A DNA stretch of 6,726 nucleotides from SFEL01 sp963640685 (GCA_963640685.1 CAVIAA010000041.1:1-6726); one strand, 5' to 3'. Positions 1 to 5,502 are shown, counted from the stretch's first letter. Numbers and translations are program-made. Notes: generated by a model not told the origin, from the letters alone.

Positions 1-56
1 ATGCGGTAGAAGGTAAACAGGTCTGCCTGCGCACCATAGAAATAATCAAGCGTCAT
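1..56 (-). CDS. Replication initiator protein A, RepA_N family (N-terminal fragment)
   Basis: Only the first 18 codons are present, cut by the left window edge. The peptide begins MTLDYFYGAQADLFTFYR, and the two remaining bases (AT) fit an Ile or Met next. This matches the characteristic start of RepA_N replication initiators on Clostridia plasmids and integrative elements, which typically read (M)-x-x-DYFYG-x-x-A-x-x-F-x-FYRIPK. Such proteins bind iterons and start replication of the excised or plasmid form. An AGGAGG site (65-70) lies 8 bases before the ATG. The start overlaps the stop of the upstream Cys-rich gene (ATGA), suggesting coupled translation. The call rests on a short peptide, so the family is likely but not certain. 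Confidence 0.6.
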   Translation of the reverse strand, partial: MTLDYFYGAQADLFTFYR

Positions 57-271
57 TTGGCACACCTCCTTACGGAGCGAAGAATCTCCTGCGTGCACCA
101 GCCGATGCAAGGGCCGTATGTCCTGTATGGGCATCCGTCGCACTCACTCCTGTTCTTTTTCTTTTCAGGCTGTGTGTAGAAACAATTCGGCAGCAAGCAG
201 CCACTCTTCTTCTCGTAGTAATAACAGCAGCGGCAGTCCTTAGGCCCACCGTCCGCGAATGTATCGATCAT
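53..271 (-). CDS. Small cysteine-rich protein of integrative elements, unknown function
   Basis: A 72-residue protein with ten cysteines (positions 13, 15, 16, 25, 30, 44, 47, 55, 59, 70), including CRCC, CDGC and CIGWC clusters. There is no signal peptide or membrane segment, so it is probably cytoplasmic. The Cys pairs suggest one or two zinc-binding knuckles, which is inference. I recognise the type as a hypothetical protein commonly found just before the replication initiator in Clostridia mobile elements, without a known role. An AGGAGG site (282-287) lies 10 bases before the ATG. The gene ends in an ATGA overlap with repA, so the two are one translational unit. An ATG five bases further upstream is out of frame and closes after two codons. 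Confidence 0.7.
   Translation of the reverse strand: MIDTFADGGPKDCRCCYYYEKKSGCLLPNCFYTQPEKKKNRSECDGCPYRTYGPCIGWCTQEILRSVRRCAK
65..70 (-). promoter_or_regulatory. Ribosome binding site of the replication initiator
   Basis: A perfect AGGAGG lies inside the end of the Cys-rich gene, 8 bases before the initiator ATG. It fixes the start of the truncated gene and shows that the initiator can be translated independently as well as by coupling. Confidence 0.7.
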
Positions 272-281
272 GGCATTTTAT

Positions 282-287
282 CCTCCT
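282..287 (-). promoter_or_regulatory. Ribosome binding site of the Cys-rich gene
   Basis: A perfect AGGAGG sits 10 bases before the ATG at 271, and only about 12 bases after the T-tract of the second leader terminator. Confidence 0.7.
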
Positions 288-299
288 AAAAATGGGTAC

Positions 300-343
300 A
301 AAAAAGCGCCAGTACATCCTCAAGTTGAGAATGAGCTGACGCT
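300..343 (-). terminator. Second leader terminator, just before the Cys-rich gene
   Basis: On the minus strand AGCGTCAG (343-336) pairs with CTGGCGCT (312-305) over 8 bp including one G-U pair, followed by TTTTTT (305-300). The loop holds a smaller CTC/GAG hairpin. It lies upstream of its gene, so it should act as an attenuator or as a block to read-through. Confidence 0.65.
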
Positions 344-353
344 CAAATATTGG

Positions 354-419
354 TTACAATATGCAGATATAAGAAAACCACCAGAGCCGTTTTCGCAGAT
401 ACTCTGGTGGTAAATTCAT
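354..419 (-). CDS. Possible 21-residue leader peptide of the element's replication operon
   Basis: A short open frame starts MNLPPEYLRKRLWWF and ends ICIL before TAA. It is notable because both arms of the first leader terminator lie inside it: the 5' arm forms codons for Pro-Pro-Glu and the 3' arm codons for Leu-Trp-Trp. A translating ribosome would therefore disrupt the hairpin. The Shine-Dalgarno match is poor; GGAAG lies 13 bases upstream. It could instead be a chance frame within the recombination-site repeat, which contributes its first codons. Confidence 0.3.
   Translation of the reverse strand: MNLPPEYLRKRLWWFSYICIL
371..411 (-). terminator. First leader terminator
   Basis: A perfect 10-bp stem, ACCACCAGAG (377-386) with CTCTGGTGGT (402-411), has a 15-base loop and is followed on the minus strand by TTTTCTT. 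It is the first convincing terminator after lysS, and it sits inside the mobile element. Confidence 0.75.
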
Positions 420-497
420 CTTTGTGGAATGACTTCCTATATAGTTTTCAAAATTTGGTGGTAAGTTGGTGGTAAATTCGTAAGTTTCTTGACTTCC
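405..497 (+). repeat. Direct repeats resembling Tn916 DR2 arm-type integrase sites
   Basis: TGGTGGTAAATTC occurs at 405-417 and again at 467-479. Each copy is followed by TGACTTCC (430-437 and 490-497) after 12 or 10 bases. A further TTGGTGGTAAG at 455-465 is directly abutted by TTGGTGGTAAA at 466-476, giving an 11-base tandem. The core resembles, from memory, the GTAGTAAATTC site bound by the Tn916 integrase arm-binding domain. GACTTCCGAAAGTC (491-504) is also an imperfect inverted repeat. Assignment as integrase arm sites is inference. Confidence 0.6.
437..451 (-). promoter_or_regulatory. BoxA-like element TTGAAAACTATATAG in the element leader
   Basis: The minus strand reads TTGAAAACTATATAG upstream of both leader terminators. 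It resembles the TTTGAAAACT boxA-type sequence of Bacillota rRNA leaders, and the identical 15 bases recur on the plus strand at 6690-6704. An antitermination role is speculative. Confidence 0.3.
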
Positions 498-539
498 GAA
501 AGTCCGCAAACCCGCATAAATACTGGCTTTTTTGAATCC

Positions 540-2057
540 TTACTTGTCCAAACTCTTCATCGTCGGGAACAGCAGCACGTCGCGGATGGTGGGGCTGTCG
601 GTGAGCAGCATGACCAGGCGGTCGATGCCGAGGCCGATGCCGCCGGTCGGGGGCATTCCGTATTCGAGGGCGGTGCAGAAGGTCTCGTCTATCATCATCG
701 CCTCGTCGTCGCCCTTTGCGCGCTCCATCGCCTGCTGAATAAAGCGGCCGCGCTGGTCGATTGGGTCGTTCAGCTCGGAGAAGGCGTTTGCATACTCGTG
801 GCCGGCGATGAACAGCTCAAACCGCTCGGTCAGCCGCGGGTCGCCCGGCTTGCGCTTTGAAAGCGGGGATATCTCGACAGGGTAATCTATTACGAAGGTG
901 GGCTGAATCAGGGTATCCTCAACGAAGGCGTCAAACGCCATCGGCAGTATCTTGCCTGCGGTGGCCGTCTTGTCCTCAACCTCTATGCCAAGGCGCTTTG
1001 CTTCGGCGCGAGCCTGCTCGTCCGTAAGGCTCATGAAGTCCACGCCGGTCTTTTCCTTAACGGCGTCGTTCATGGTAACGCGGCGGAACGGCGCGGTCAG
1101 GTCAATCTCGTTGCCCTGATAGGTTATCTTTGTGCCGCCGTTCACCGCCTTGCAGCAGTGGTCTATGACCCCCTCCGCAAGCTCCATCATGCCGTTGTAG
1201 TCGGTGTATGCCTGATACAGCTCTATTGTCGTGAACTCCGGGTTGTGCGTCGCGTCCATTCCCTCGTTGCGGAATATGCGGCCGATCTCATATACCCGCT
1301 CAAGGCCGCCGACAATGCACATCTTGAGGTGCAGCTCGGTCGCAATGCGCATGTACATATCTATATCCAGCGTATTGTGGTGGGTTATGAAGGGGCGCGC
1401 CGATGCGCCGGAGGCGGTGGTATTGAGCACCGGGGTTTCAACCTCGATAAAGCCCCTGTTATCCAGCCACCTGCGCATTTCGGATATTATGACGCTGCGC
1501 TTAACGAAGGTATCGCGCACCTCGGGGTTGACGATAAGGTCTACAAAGCGCTGACGATAGCGCAGCTCCGGGTCCTTGAGCCCGTGAAACTTTTCCGGCA
1601 GCGGGCGGAGCGACTTGCTGAGCAGCTCGACCCTCTCCGCGTGTATGGAGATTTCGCCGGTGCGGGTCTTGAATACCCGGCCGACCACGCCTATTATATC
1701 GCCTATGTCGTAGGTCTTGAACTGGGCGTAGCTCTCCTCGCCGAGGTCGTCCCGCTTGAGGTATACCTGTATATCGCCCTTGTAGTCAAGTATATGCGCA
1801 AAGCTGGCCTTGCCCATTATGCGCTTGGACATCATCCTGCCCGCAACGCTTACGGTCTTATCCTCAAACGCTTCATAGTCTGAGGTTATGTCCGTGCTGT
1901 AATACTGCTGGTCGTAGCGCACCTTTTGGAACGGATCCTGTCCGGCGTCCTGAAGAGCCTTCAGCTTATCGCGGCGTATCTGCAAAAGCTCTGAAAGCTC
2001 CGCCTCGGTCATTTCCTTTTCCGGCTCAACGTTTGGGGTCTGGGTCTTTTCTTCCAT
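540..2057 (-). CDS. lysS: Lysyl-tRNA synthetase, class II
   Basis: This cytoplasmic enzyme activates lysine with ATP and charges tRNA-Lys. The 505-residue product is of normal bacterial length. An N-terminal OB-fold anticodon-binding domain spans about residues 66-145. The catalytic domain carries motif 1 (GFIEVETPVL, 202-211), motif 2 (FRNEGMDATHNPEFTTIELY, 262-281) and motif 3 (GIGLGIDRLVMLL, 473-485). All three are intact, so the enzyme should be active. The ATG at 2057 follows a modest AGGAAGAGAG site. It lies 29 bases downstream of greA and is probably co-transcribed from the greA promoter. No terminator is visible between its stop codon and the mobile element that begins almost at once, so read-through into the element is likely unless the element's own leader terminator stops it. 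Confidence 0.98.
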   Translation of the reverse strand: MEEKTQTPNVEPEKEMTEAELSELLQIRRDKLKALQDAGQDPFQKVRYDQQYYSTDITSDYEAFEDKTVSVAGRMMSKRIMGKASFAHILDYKGDIQVYLKRDDLGEESYAQFKTYDIGDIIGVVGRVFKTRTGEISIHAERVELLSKSLRPLPEKFHGLKDPELRYRQRFVDLIVNPEVRDTFVKRSVIISEMRRWLDNRGFIEVETPVLNTTASGASARPFITHHNTLDIDMYMRIATELHLKMCIVGGLERVYEIGRIFRNEGMDATHNPEFTTIELYQAYTDYNGMMELAEGVIDHCCKAVNGGTKITYQGNEIDLTAPFRRVTMNDAVKEKTGVDFMSLTDEQARAEAKRLGIEVEDKTATAGKILPMAFDAFVEDTLIQPTFVIDYPVEISPLSKRKPGDPRLTERFELFIAGHEYANAFSELNDPIDQRGRFIQQAMERAKGDDEAMMIDETFCTALEYGMPPTGGIGLGIDRLVMLLTDSPTIRDVLLFPTMKSLDK

Positions 2058-2086
2058 AGATCTCTCTTCCTATTATATATGCTGTA

Positions 2087-2557
2087 TTATTTTGCAATGT
2101 TGAGTATTTCAAACTCCGCGGGGCCGCCGGGGGTATGGATAGTGACTGTTTCGTGCAGCTTATGCCCGAGCAGCCCCTTGCCGACGGGGGACTCGTTGGA
2201 TATGCGCTTCTGCATCGGGTTGGCCTCCGCGCTGCCGACTATCTGGAAGGTCATCTCCTGACCCAGTGTTTTGTTGTTTACGGTTATGGTATTGCCGACG
2301 TTTACGACGTCCGTGCTTATGTTGTCCTCGTCTATTACGACGGCGTCGCGCAGCATAGCCTCTATTTCGACTATCTCGTATTCCATGCGCGCCTGCTCAA
2401 TCTTTGCCGCGTCGTATTCCGCGTTTTCCGAAAGGTCGCCAAAGGAGCGGGCGATCTTTATCTGCTCCGCAATTTCGGTTCGGCCTGTGGTTTTAAGGTA
2501 CTCCAGACGCTTTTCGTATTTTTCAACGCCTTCCTTGGTAAGACGAACTTCTGCCAT
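2087..2557 (-). CDS. greA: Transcription elongation factor GreA
   Basis: GreA rescues backtracked RNA polymerase by stimulating cleavage of the nascent RNA through the secondary channel. The 156-residue product matches the usual length of about 157. The N-terminal coiled coil spans about residues 5-75. Its tip motif ARSFGDLSENAEYDAAK (36-52) contains the two acidic residues (Asp41, Glu44) that position magnesium. The C-terminal FKBP-like domain includes ISNESPVGKGLLGHK (119-133). The ATG at 2557 is chosen over an upstream in-frame ATG at 2656 because AAGGAGG (2566-2572) is well spaced before it and the consensus promoter lies between the two. It is first in the operon with lysS, a common Clostridia arrangement. 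Confidence 0.97.
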   Translation of the reverse strand: MAEVRLTKEGVEKYEKRLEYLKTTGRTEIAEQIKIARSFGDLSENAEYDAAKIEQARMEYEIVEIEAMLRDAVVIDEDNISTDVVNVGNTITVNNKTLGQEMTFQIVGSAEANPMQKRISNESPVGKGLLGHKLHETVTIHTPGGPAEFEILNIAK

Positions 2558-2565
2558 GATGCTAT

Positions 2566-2572
2566 CCTCCTT
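2566..2572 (-). promoter_or_regulatory. Ribosome binding site deciding the greA start
   Basis: AAGGAGG on the minus strand lies 8 bases before the ATG at 2557. This supports the 156-residue GreA rather than a 189-residue reading from 2656. Confidence 0.85.
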
Positions 2573-2587
2573 AACATAGGTAAAATA

Positions 2588-2616
2588 ATTATATGTGCGG
2601 CAAATGCCTTTGTCAA
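2588..2616 (-). promoter_or_regulatory. Consensus sigma-A promoter of greA-lysS
   Basis: On the minus strand TTGACA (2616-2611) and TATAAT (2593-2588) are both perfect, with a 17-base spacer. Transcription should begin near 2581, leaving a leader of roughly 24 bases before the greA ATG. This is the strongest promoter in the window and fits constitutive housekeeping expression. Confidence 0.9.
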
Positions 2617-2656
2617 GGAAACGCGGGGCAAAAGCGGCGCTCCACAGTTTGTTCAT

Positions 2657-2685
2657 TTGCAGTGCGGCGGGGTATATGCTATTAT
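2657..2685 (+). promoter_or_regulatory. Probable promoter of the membrane protein-dusB operon
   Basis: TTGCAG (2657-2662) and TATTAT (2680-2685) are 17 bases apart, and the predicted start near 2692 leaves a leader of about 30 bases. A TATAAT at 2697-2702 also exists, but it has no good -35 partner and lies very close to the ribosome binding site. It is divergent from the greA promoter, about 40 bases away. Confidence 0.45.
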
Positions 2686-2723
2686 ATAGCGTAGAGTATA
2701 ATGCCCTGAAAAGGAGCCTGAAT

Positions 2724-3287
2724 ATGCCAAAGAATCAATACGCCATTGCGCGGCGCTCGATATGGTACCTGCTGAGGAACCTGCTGGTTCTGGCGCTTAT
2801 AGTCGTGCTTTGCCTCGCGGCCTTCGTTACGGCGATGAACATCAGCAATATCTACATACTGGTGACCGAGGGGCTGGAGCTGCGCGCCGGTTATATACTC
2901 CAGGGCGGGGAGATAGCCTCGCTCACCGAGTACTTTACCGAGAGCTTCGTTGCGCAGGACGCGGCGCTGTACGCCGGAACCTACGACAGCTTCAGCGTTA
3001 CCAACTTCATATATAAAATAGAAGTGAAGAGCTTCTTCATGCTGCCCGGGGACAGCTCGGCAACGGTAAAGGTATACGAAAAGCTGCTCTCGCTCTCCGG
3101 CTCGCCAAAGGAGGGGACGGATCAGGACGCGCAGCTTCCGCAATGGACCCCCGCGACCTACAACGTTAAGCTGAAAAGGGTAAAGGGGCGCTGGTACATA
3201 AACGACATGATACTGCTTGAGCAGAACCCGACGGAGAAGCCGCTGCCAACGCCGGACATGACCGGCCTTGCAACGCCGGAGCCTTAA
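2724..3287 (+). CDS. Single-pass membrane protein of unknown function upstream of dusB
   Basis: I do not recognise this 187-residue protein. A short positively charged N-terminus (including Arg10, Arg11, Arg18) precedes one hydrophobic segment at about residues 17-41, with no cleavage or lipid site. The remaining ~145 residues are therefore probably extracytoplasmic. That part resembles small NTF2-like or cystatin-like secreted domains: an SLTEYFTESF helix near 66-75, alternating strands, and a closing strand pair YNVKLKRVKGRWYINDMIL (146-164) of the kind common in such domains. This is an impression from the fold pattern only. It ends in a Pro/Thr-rich tail. The ATG at 2724 follows AAGGAG (2711-2716) at 7 bases. 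It overlaps nothing and ends 2 bases before dusB, whose ribosome binding site is inside this gene, so the two are co-expressed. Confidence 0.75.
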   Translation: MPKNQYAIARRSIWYLLRNLLVLALIVVLCLAAFVTAMNISNIYILVTEGLELRAGYILQGGEIASLTEYFTESFVAQDAALYAGTYDSFSVTNFIYKIEVKSFFMLPGDSSATVKVYEKLLSLSGSPKEGTDQDAQLPQWTPATYNVKLKRVKGRWYINDMILLEQNPTEKPLPTPDMTGLATPEP

Positions 3288-3289
3288 AT

Positions 3290-4267
3290 ATGGGAGTAAA
3301 GGAGCTTTTCGGCAGCGAATTTCCCGTGATGCTCGCGCCAATGGCGGGGTTTACGGATATGACCTACCGCTCGATATGCCGTGCGCACGGATGCAGCTTT
3401 ACCTATACCGAGATGATATCCGCAAAGGGGCTCAAGTATGGCGGAAAATCCGCAGCGCTCATGGACACCGCGCCGGACGAGCGCCCCTGCGGAATACAGC
3501 TCTTCGGGCGGGAGCCGGACATAATGGCGGAGATAGCAAGGCGGATATGCGGCGAAAGCAACGGCGAGCTTGCGCTCATCGACATAAACATGGGCTGCCC
3601 CGCGCCAAAGATAACCTCAAACGGCGAGGGAAGCGCGCTGATGAAGGAGCCGGATACCGCGGCGCGGGTGATCGGGGCGGTGGTAAGAGCCTCCGGATTG
3701 CCGGTCACGGTAAAGATCAGAAAGGGCTGGGACGATCAGCACATTAACTGCCTTGAAATCGCAAAAATAGCCGAGGAGGCCGGCGCCGCCGCGGTGACCA
3801 TACACGGCAGAACGCGGGAGCAGATGTATTCGGGCTCAGCCGACTGGGACATAATCGCCGAGGCAAAGCGCGCTCTCAGTATACCCGTAATCGGCAACGG
3901 GGACATCGTTGACGGAGCCTCCGCGCTGAAAATTAAAGAAAAGACCCGCTGCGATGGCATAATGATCGGCCGCGGCGCTCTGGGGTACCCCTTTATATTT
4001 GAAGAAATTGCCGCGGCGCTCTCCGGCGCGGAGTACACAAAGCCGACCGACGCCGAGCGGCTCAACCTTGCAATAGAGCACATACGCGGGCTTACGGCGC
4101 ACAGGGGGGCGCACGGCGTTATAGAGATGCGAAAGCACATCGCATACTACGTTCGCGGAATGAAGGGCGCATCGGCCTTCAGAACAGAGGCCACCCTTGC
4201 GCCGAGCGCGGAGCGGCTCATCGCCATGATAGAAAGCTACCGCGACAGCATTTTACACTTGCAATAG
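3290..4267 (+). CDS. dusB: tRNA-dihydrouridine synthase, DusB type
   Basis: This FMN- and NADPH-dependent enzyme reduces uridines in the D-loop of tRNA to dihydrouridine. The 325-residue product is full length. A TIM-barrel domain begins with APMAGFTDMTYR (16-27). It carries the proton-donating cysteine in NMGCPAPKI (Cys103), Lys142 in VKIRKGW and the HGRTREQMYSG stretch (172-182, His172). FMN phosphate-binding motifs follow at IPVIGNGDI (198-206) and GIMIGRGALGYP (223-234). A C-terminal helical tRNA-binding domain follows from about 250. All key residues are present. GGAG at 3278-3281 lies 8 bases before the ATG, inside the preceding gene. In many Clostridia dusB lies next to greA and lysS in the same direction; here it is divergent and paired with an unknown membrane protein. 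Confidence 0.95.
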   Translation: MGVKELFGSEFPVMLAPMAGFTDMTYRSICRAHGCSFTYTEMISAKGLKYGGKSAALMDTAPDERPCGIQLFGREPDIMAEIARRICGESNGELALIDINMGCPAPKITSNGEGSALMKEPDTAARVIGAVVRASGLPVTVKIRKGWDDQHINCLEIAKIAEEAGAAAVTIHGRTREQMYSGSADWDIIAEAKRALSIPVIGNGDIVDGASALKIKEKTRCDGIMIGRGALGYPFIFEEIAAALSGAEYTKPTDAERLNLAIEHIRGLTAHRGAHGVIEMRKHIAYYVRGMKGASAFRTEATLAPSAERLIAMIESYRDSILHLQ

Positions 4268-4270
4268 TGT

Positions 4271-4300
4271 TTGACATGGTGCCCTGTGATAGTATATATT
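4271..4300 (+). promoter_or_regulatory. Candidate distal promoter for the sortase-like pair
   Basis: A perfect TTGACA starts 3 bases after the dusB stop, with TATATT (4295-4300) at an 18-base spacing, or TATATA (4293-4298) at 16. Its transcript would carry a leader of about 160 bases that includes the nested hairpin at 4314-4376. Confidence 0.6.
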
Positions 4301-4313
4301 TAGAGTGGTGCAT

Positions 4314-4376
4314 GGGCTTAAAAGGCGGGGCGGCTGAGGGGCTGCCCCAACTATGAACATATTATGAAATAAGCCC
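4314..4376 (+). promoter_or_regulatory. Nested hairpin in the 5' leader of the sortase-like operon
   Basis: An outer 7-bp stem, GGGCTTA (4314-4320) with TAAGCCC (4370-4376), encloses an 8-bp GC-rich hairpin, GGGGCGGC (4327-4334) with GCTGCCCC (4341-4348) and a 6-base loop. No T-tract follows either stem, so this is not a simple terminator. It matches no riboswitch class that I recognise. It could be an mRNA-stabilising or regulatory leader structure. Confidence 0.35.
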
Positions 4377-4384
4377 TGTGCGCT

Positions 4385-4418
4385 TTGCGCATTGCCGCAA
4401 TGTGTGCTATCATTGCAC
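4385..4418 (+). promoter_or_regulatory. Candidate proximal promoter with overlapping inverted-repeat operator
   Basis: TTGCGC (4385-4390) and TATCAT (4408-4413) are separated by 17 bases, and TGC directly before the -10 makes it an extended -10 promoter. Three alternating half-sites, CATTGC (4390-4395), GCAATG (4397-4402) and CATTGC (4411-4416), overlap the end of the -35, the spacer and the end of the -10, as a repressor operator would. Transcription should start near 4420, about 50 bases before the first sortase-like gene. Confidence 0.45.
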
Positions 4419-4469
4419 TGAGCTACAATAATATATGGGCCCGTGCCCAATTAGGAGGAAAAGCATATA

Positions 4470-5411
4470 ATGAAGAAGATCATAGCCGTTGCTATGGCGG
4501 CTCTCTGCCTGCTGGCCGTTGGCTGCTCAAAGCAGGATGAGGATACCAAAATAGATGTCGTGCTGCCCACCACGCCTGAGCCGGCAGTTACCCCCGTTCC
4601 CGTGGCGGAGGAGACCGCAGAGCCTGTGGAGTCTACCTACGTCACCCCCTATGCCGATAAGATCGCGGAGCAGCAGGCAAAGAACGAGGAGACCATCGGC
4701 TGGATACAGATACAGGGCACCAATATAGACTACCCGATAATGTTCGATGCCTCCGGCAAGCTGGGCTATTCCGCAAAGGACGCGGACGGCAACAAGAGCA
4801 CCTCCGGCGCGGTATATGCACACTTTAACGTATACAACGCAGAGCTTCAGGGCGTGAGTCAGAACCTCATCGTCACCGCGCACAATGCCCGCGTCAGCAA
4901 GACAATGTTCCACGAGCTGCACCACATTCAGGAGGTAAACATCGGCAAGACCGAGTGCGCCTACCGCAAGTGCAAGGCTGCGCTGGATAAGGCAACGCTG
5001 CCCGACCTCTCGACCGAGGAAGGCCGCACCTGGGAGATCGCCTTTGACGGCGTAAACGGCAAGTGGGAGGTTTGGTCCTTCTATGAAGTAGACGAGGACG
5101 AACCCCAGAGCACCCTCTTCTATAATACCTGGTGGCCTGCCGACAGCGAGGCCGCAAAGTACACCTTTAAGACCCCCGACACCGCCTTCGTTCAGGAGTG
5201 GATAAACAAGCAGCTGGAGCGCAGCCAGATGAAGATCGGCGTTACCCCCAGCACTACGGATCAGTTCATGACCATCTACACCTGCGGCGATAACCACGAT
5301 TCCGACACCGCGGCCTCCCGTCTGTACTTCTTCCTGAGGCTGGTAGAGCCAGCCTCCACCAAGTTCGGCGGAACTGCGACTACCACCGAGACCGCTACCC
5401 CCGCCGCTTAA
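4470..5411 (+). CDS. Class B sortase-like lipoprotein with intact catalytic triad
   Basis: A 313-residue protein of the sortase B fold. Sortases cut a C-terminal sorting signal of surface proteins and join them to the cell wall or to pilin. The first 18 residues form a signal peptide ending in a relaxed lipobox (LAVGC, Cys19), so the protein is probably lipid-anchored. Ordinary sortase B uses a transmembrane anchor. A Pro/Thr/Glu-rich linker (about 33-55) follows. The catalytic domain starts at ETIGWIQIQGTNIDYPIM (74-91), the sortase B signature. The triad is visible as His138 (VTAHNAR), Cys272 (TIYTCG) and Arg284 (SRLYFF). Unusual points are a Cys163-x4-Cys168 insert and HELHH (148-152) after the catalytic His. 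AGGAGG (4453-4458) lies 11 bases before the ATG. A paralogue follows directly. Its substrates are not in the window. Confidence 0.85.
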   Translation: MKKIIAVAMAALCLLAVGCSKQDEDTKIDVVLPTTPEPAVTPVPVAEETAEPVESTYVTPYADKIAEQQAKNEETIGWIQIQGTNIDYPIMFDASGKLGYSAKDADGNKSTSGAVYAHFNVYNAELQGVSQNLIVTAHNARVSKTMFHELHHIQEVNIGKTECAYRKCKAALDKATLPDLSTEEGRTWEIAFDGVNGKWEVWSFYEVDEDEPQSTLFYNTWWPADSEAAKYTFKTPDTAFVQEWINKQLERSQMKIGVTPSTTDQFMTIYTCGDNHDSDTAASRLYFFLRLVEPASTKFGGTATTTETATPAA

Positions 5412-5436
5412 AGGGGAAGCAGACACAGCTATTTGC

Positions 5437-5465
5437 GGGGGGCAACGCGAAAACGGCGTTCCCCC
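5437..5465 (+). promoter_or_regulatory. Strong hairpin between the two sortase-like genes
   Basis: GGGGG (5437-5441) with CCCCC (5461-5465) and AACGC (5444-5448) with GCGTT (5456-5460) form a 10-bp stem with a 2-base bulge and a 7-base loop. It is followed only by TGTTTATG, a poor T-tract. It is more likely a partial terminator or processing/stability element than a full stop, and would lower expression of the second gene relative to the first. Confidence 0.4.
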
Positions 5466-5502
5466 TGTTTATGAATTTACTGGTGAAAGGTAAGCTTTGC
5501 CA

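Larger units (their letters stand above)
1..538 (-). mobile_element. End of a Tn916-type integrative element next to lysS (extends left)
   Basis: This A+T-richer segment carries a RepA_N-type initiator start, a Cys-rich accessory gene, an attenuator-like leader and repeated GGTGGTAA(ATTC) sites. From memory, the repeats resemble the DR2 arm sites bound by the Tn916 integrase N-terminal domain (GTAGTAAATTC). The composition changes sharply at the lysS stop codon. The exact junction is not visible; it probably lies between about 505 and 538, near the run CTTTTTTG at 527-534. Integrase and conjugation genes would be outside the window. Identification as Tn916-type is inference from the repeats and gene content. 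Confidence 0.6.

Noticed and set aside
437..517. 26-codon minus-strand frame between lysS and the element leader, starting MRVCGLSEVKK
   Set aside because: No ribosome binding site, and it runs through the repeat sites; treated as chance, although it could be a remnant of sequence at the element end.
489..860. Plus-strand open frame across the lysS 3' end and element junction
   Set aside because: It lies mostly antisense to lysS motif 3 and surroundings, with no start signals or known similarity.
1158..1883. Long plus-strand open frame (241 codons) inside lysS
   Set aside because: It is antisense to conserved lysS codons, has no ribosome binding site and no recognisable domain; it arises from GC-rich codon bias.
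2558..2656. 33-residue N-terminal extension of GreA from the ATG at 2656
   Set aside because: It would include the consensus promoter and the ribosome binding site, and GreA of 156 residues is already full length.
2595..2723. Extended GTG start for the membrane protein
   Set aside because: The frame would run through the divergent promoter region; the ATG at 2724 has a good AAGGAG and begins directly before the membrane segment.
3268..3747. Plus-strand 159-codon frame overlapping dusB
   Set aside because: Out of frame with conserved dusB motifs and rich in Arg/Gly, typical of a GC-rich shadow frame.
4527..5426. Minus-strand frame of about 299 codons over the first sortase-like gene
   Set aside because: It is a shadow of a gene with a clear signal peptide and catalytic motifs on the other strand; its product is low-complexity Gly/Leu/Val-rich.
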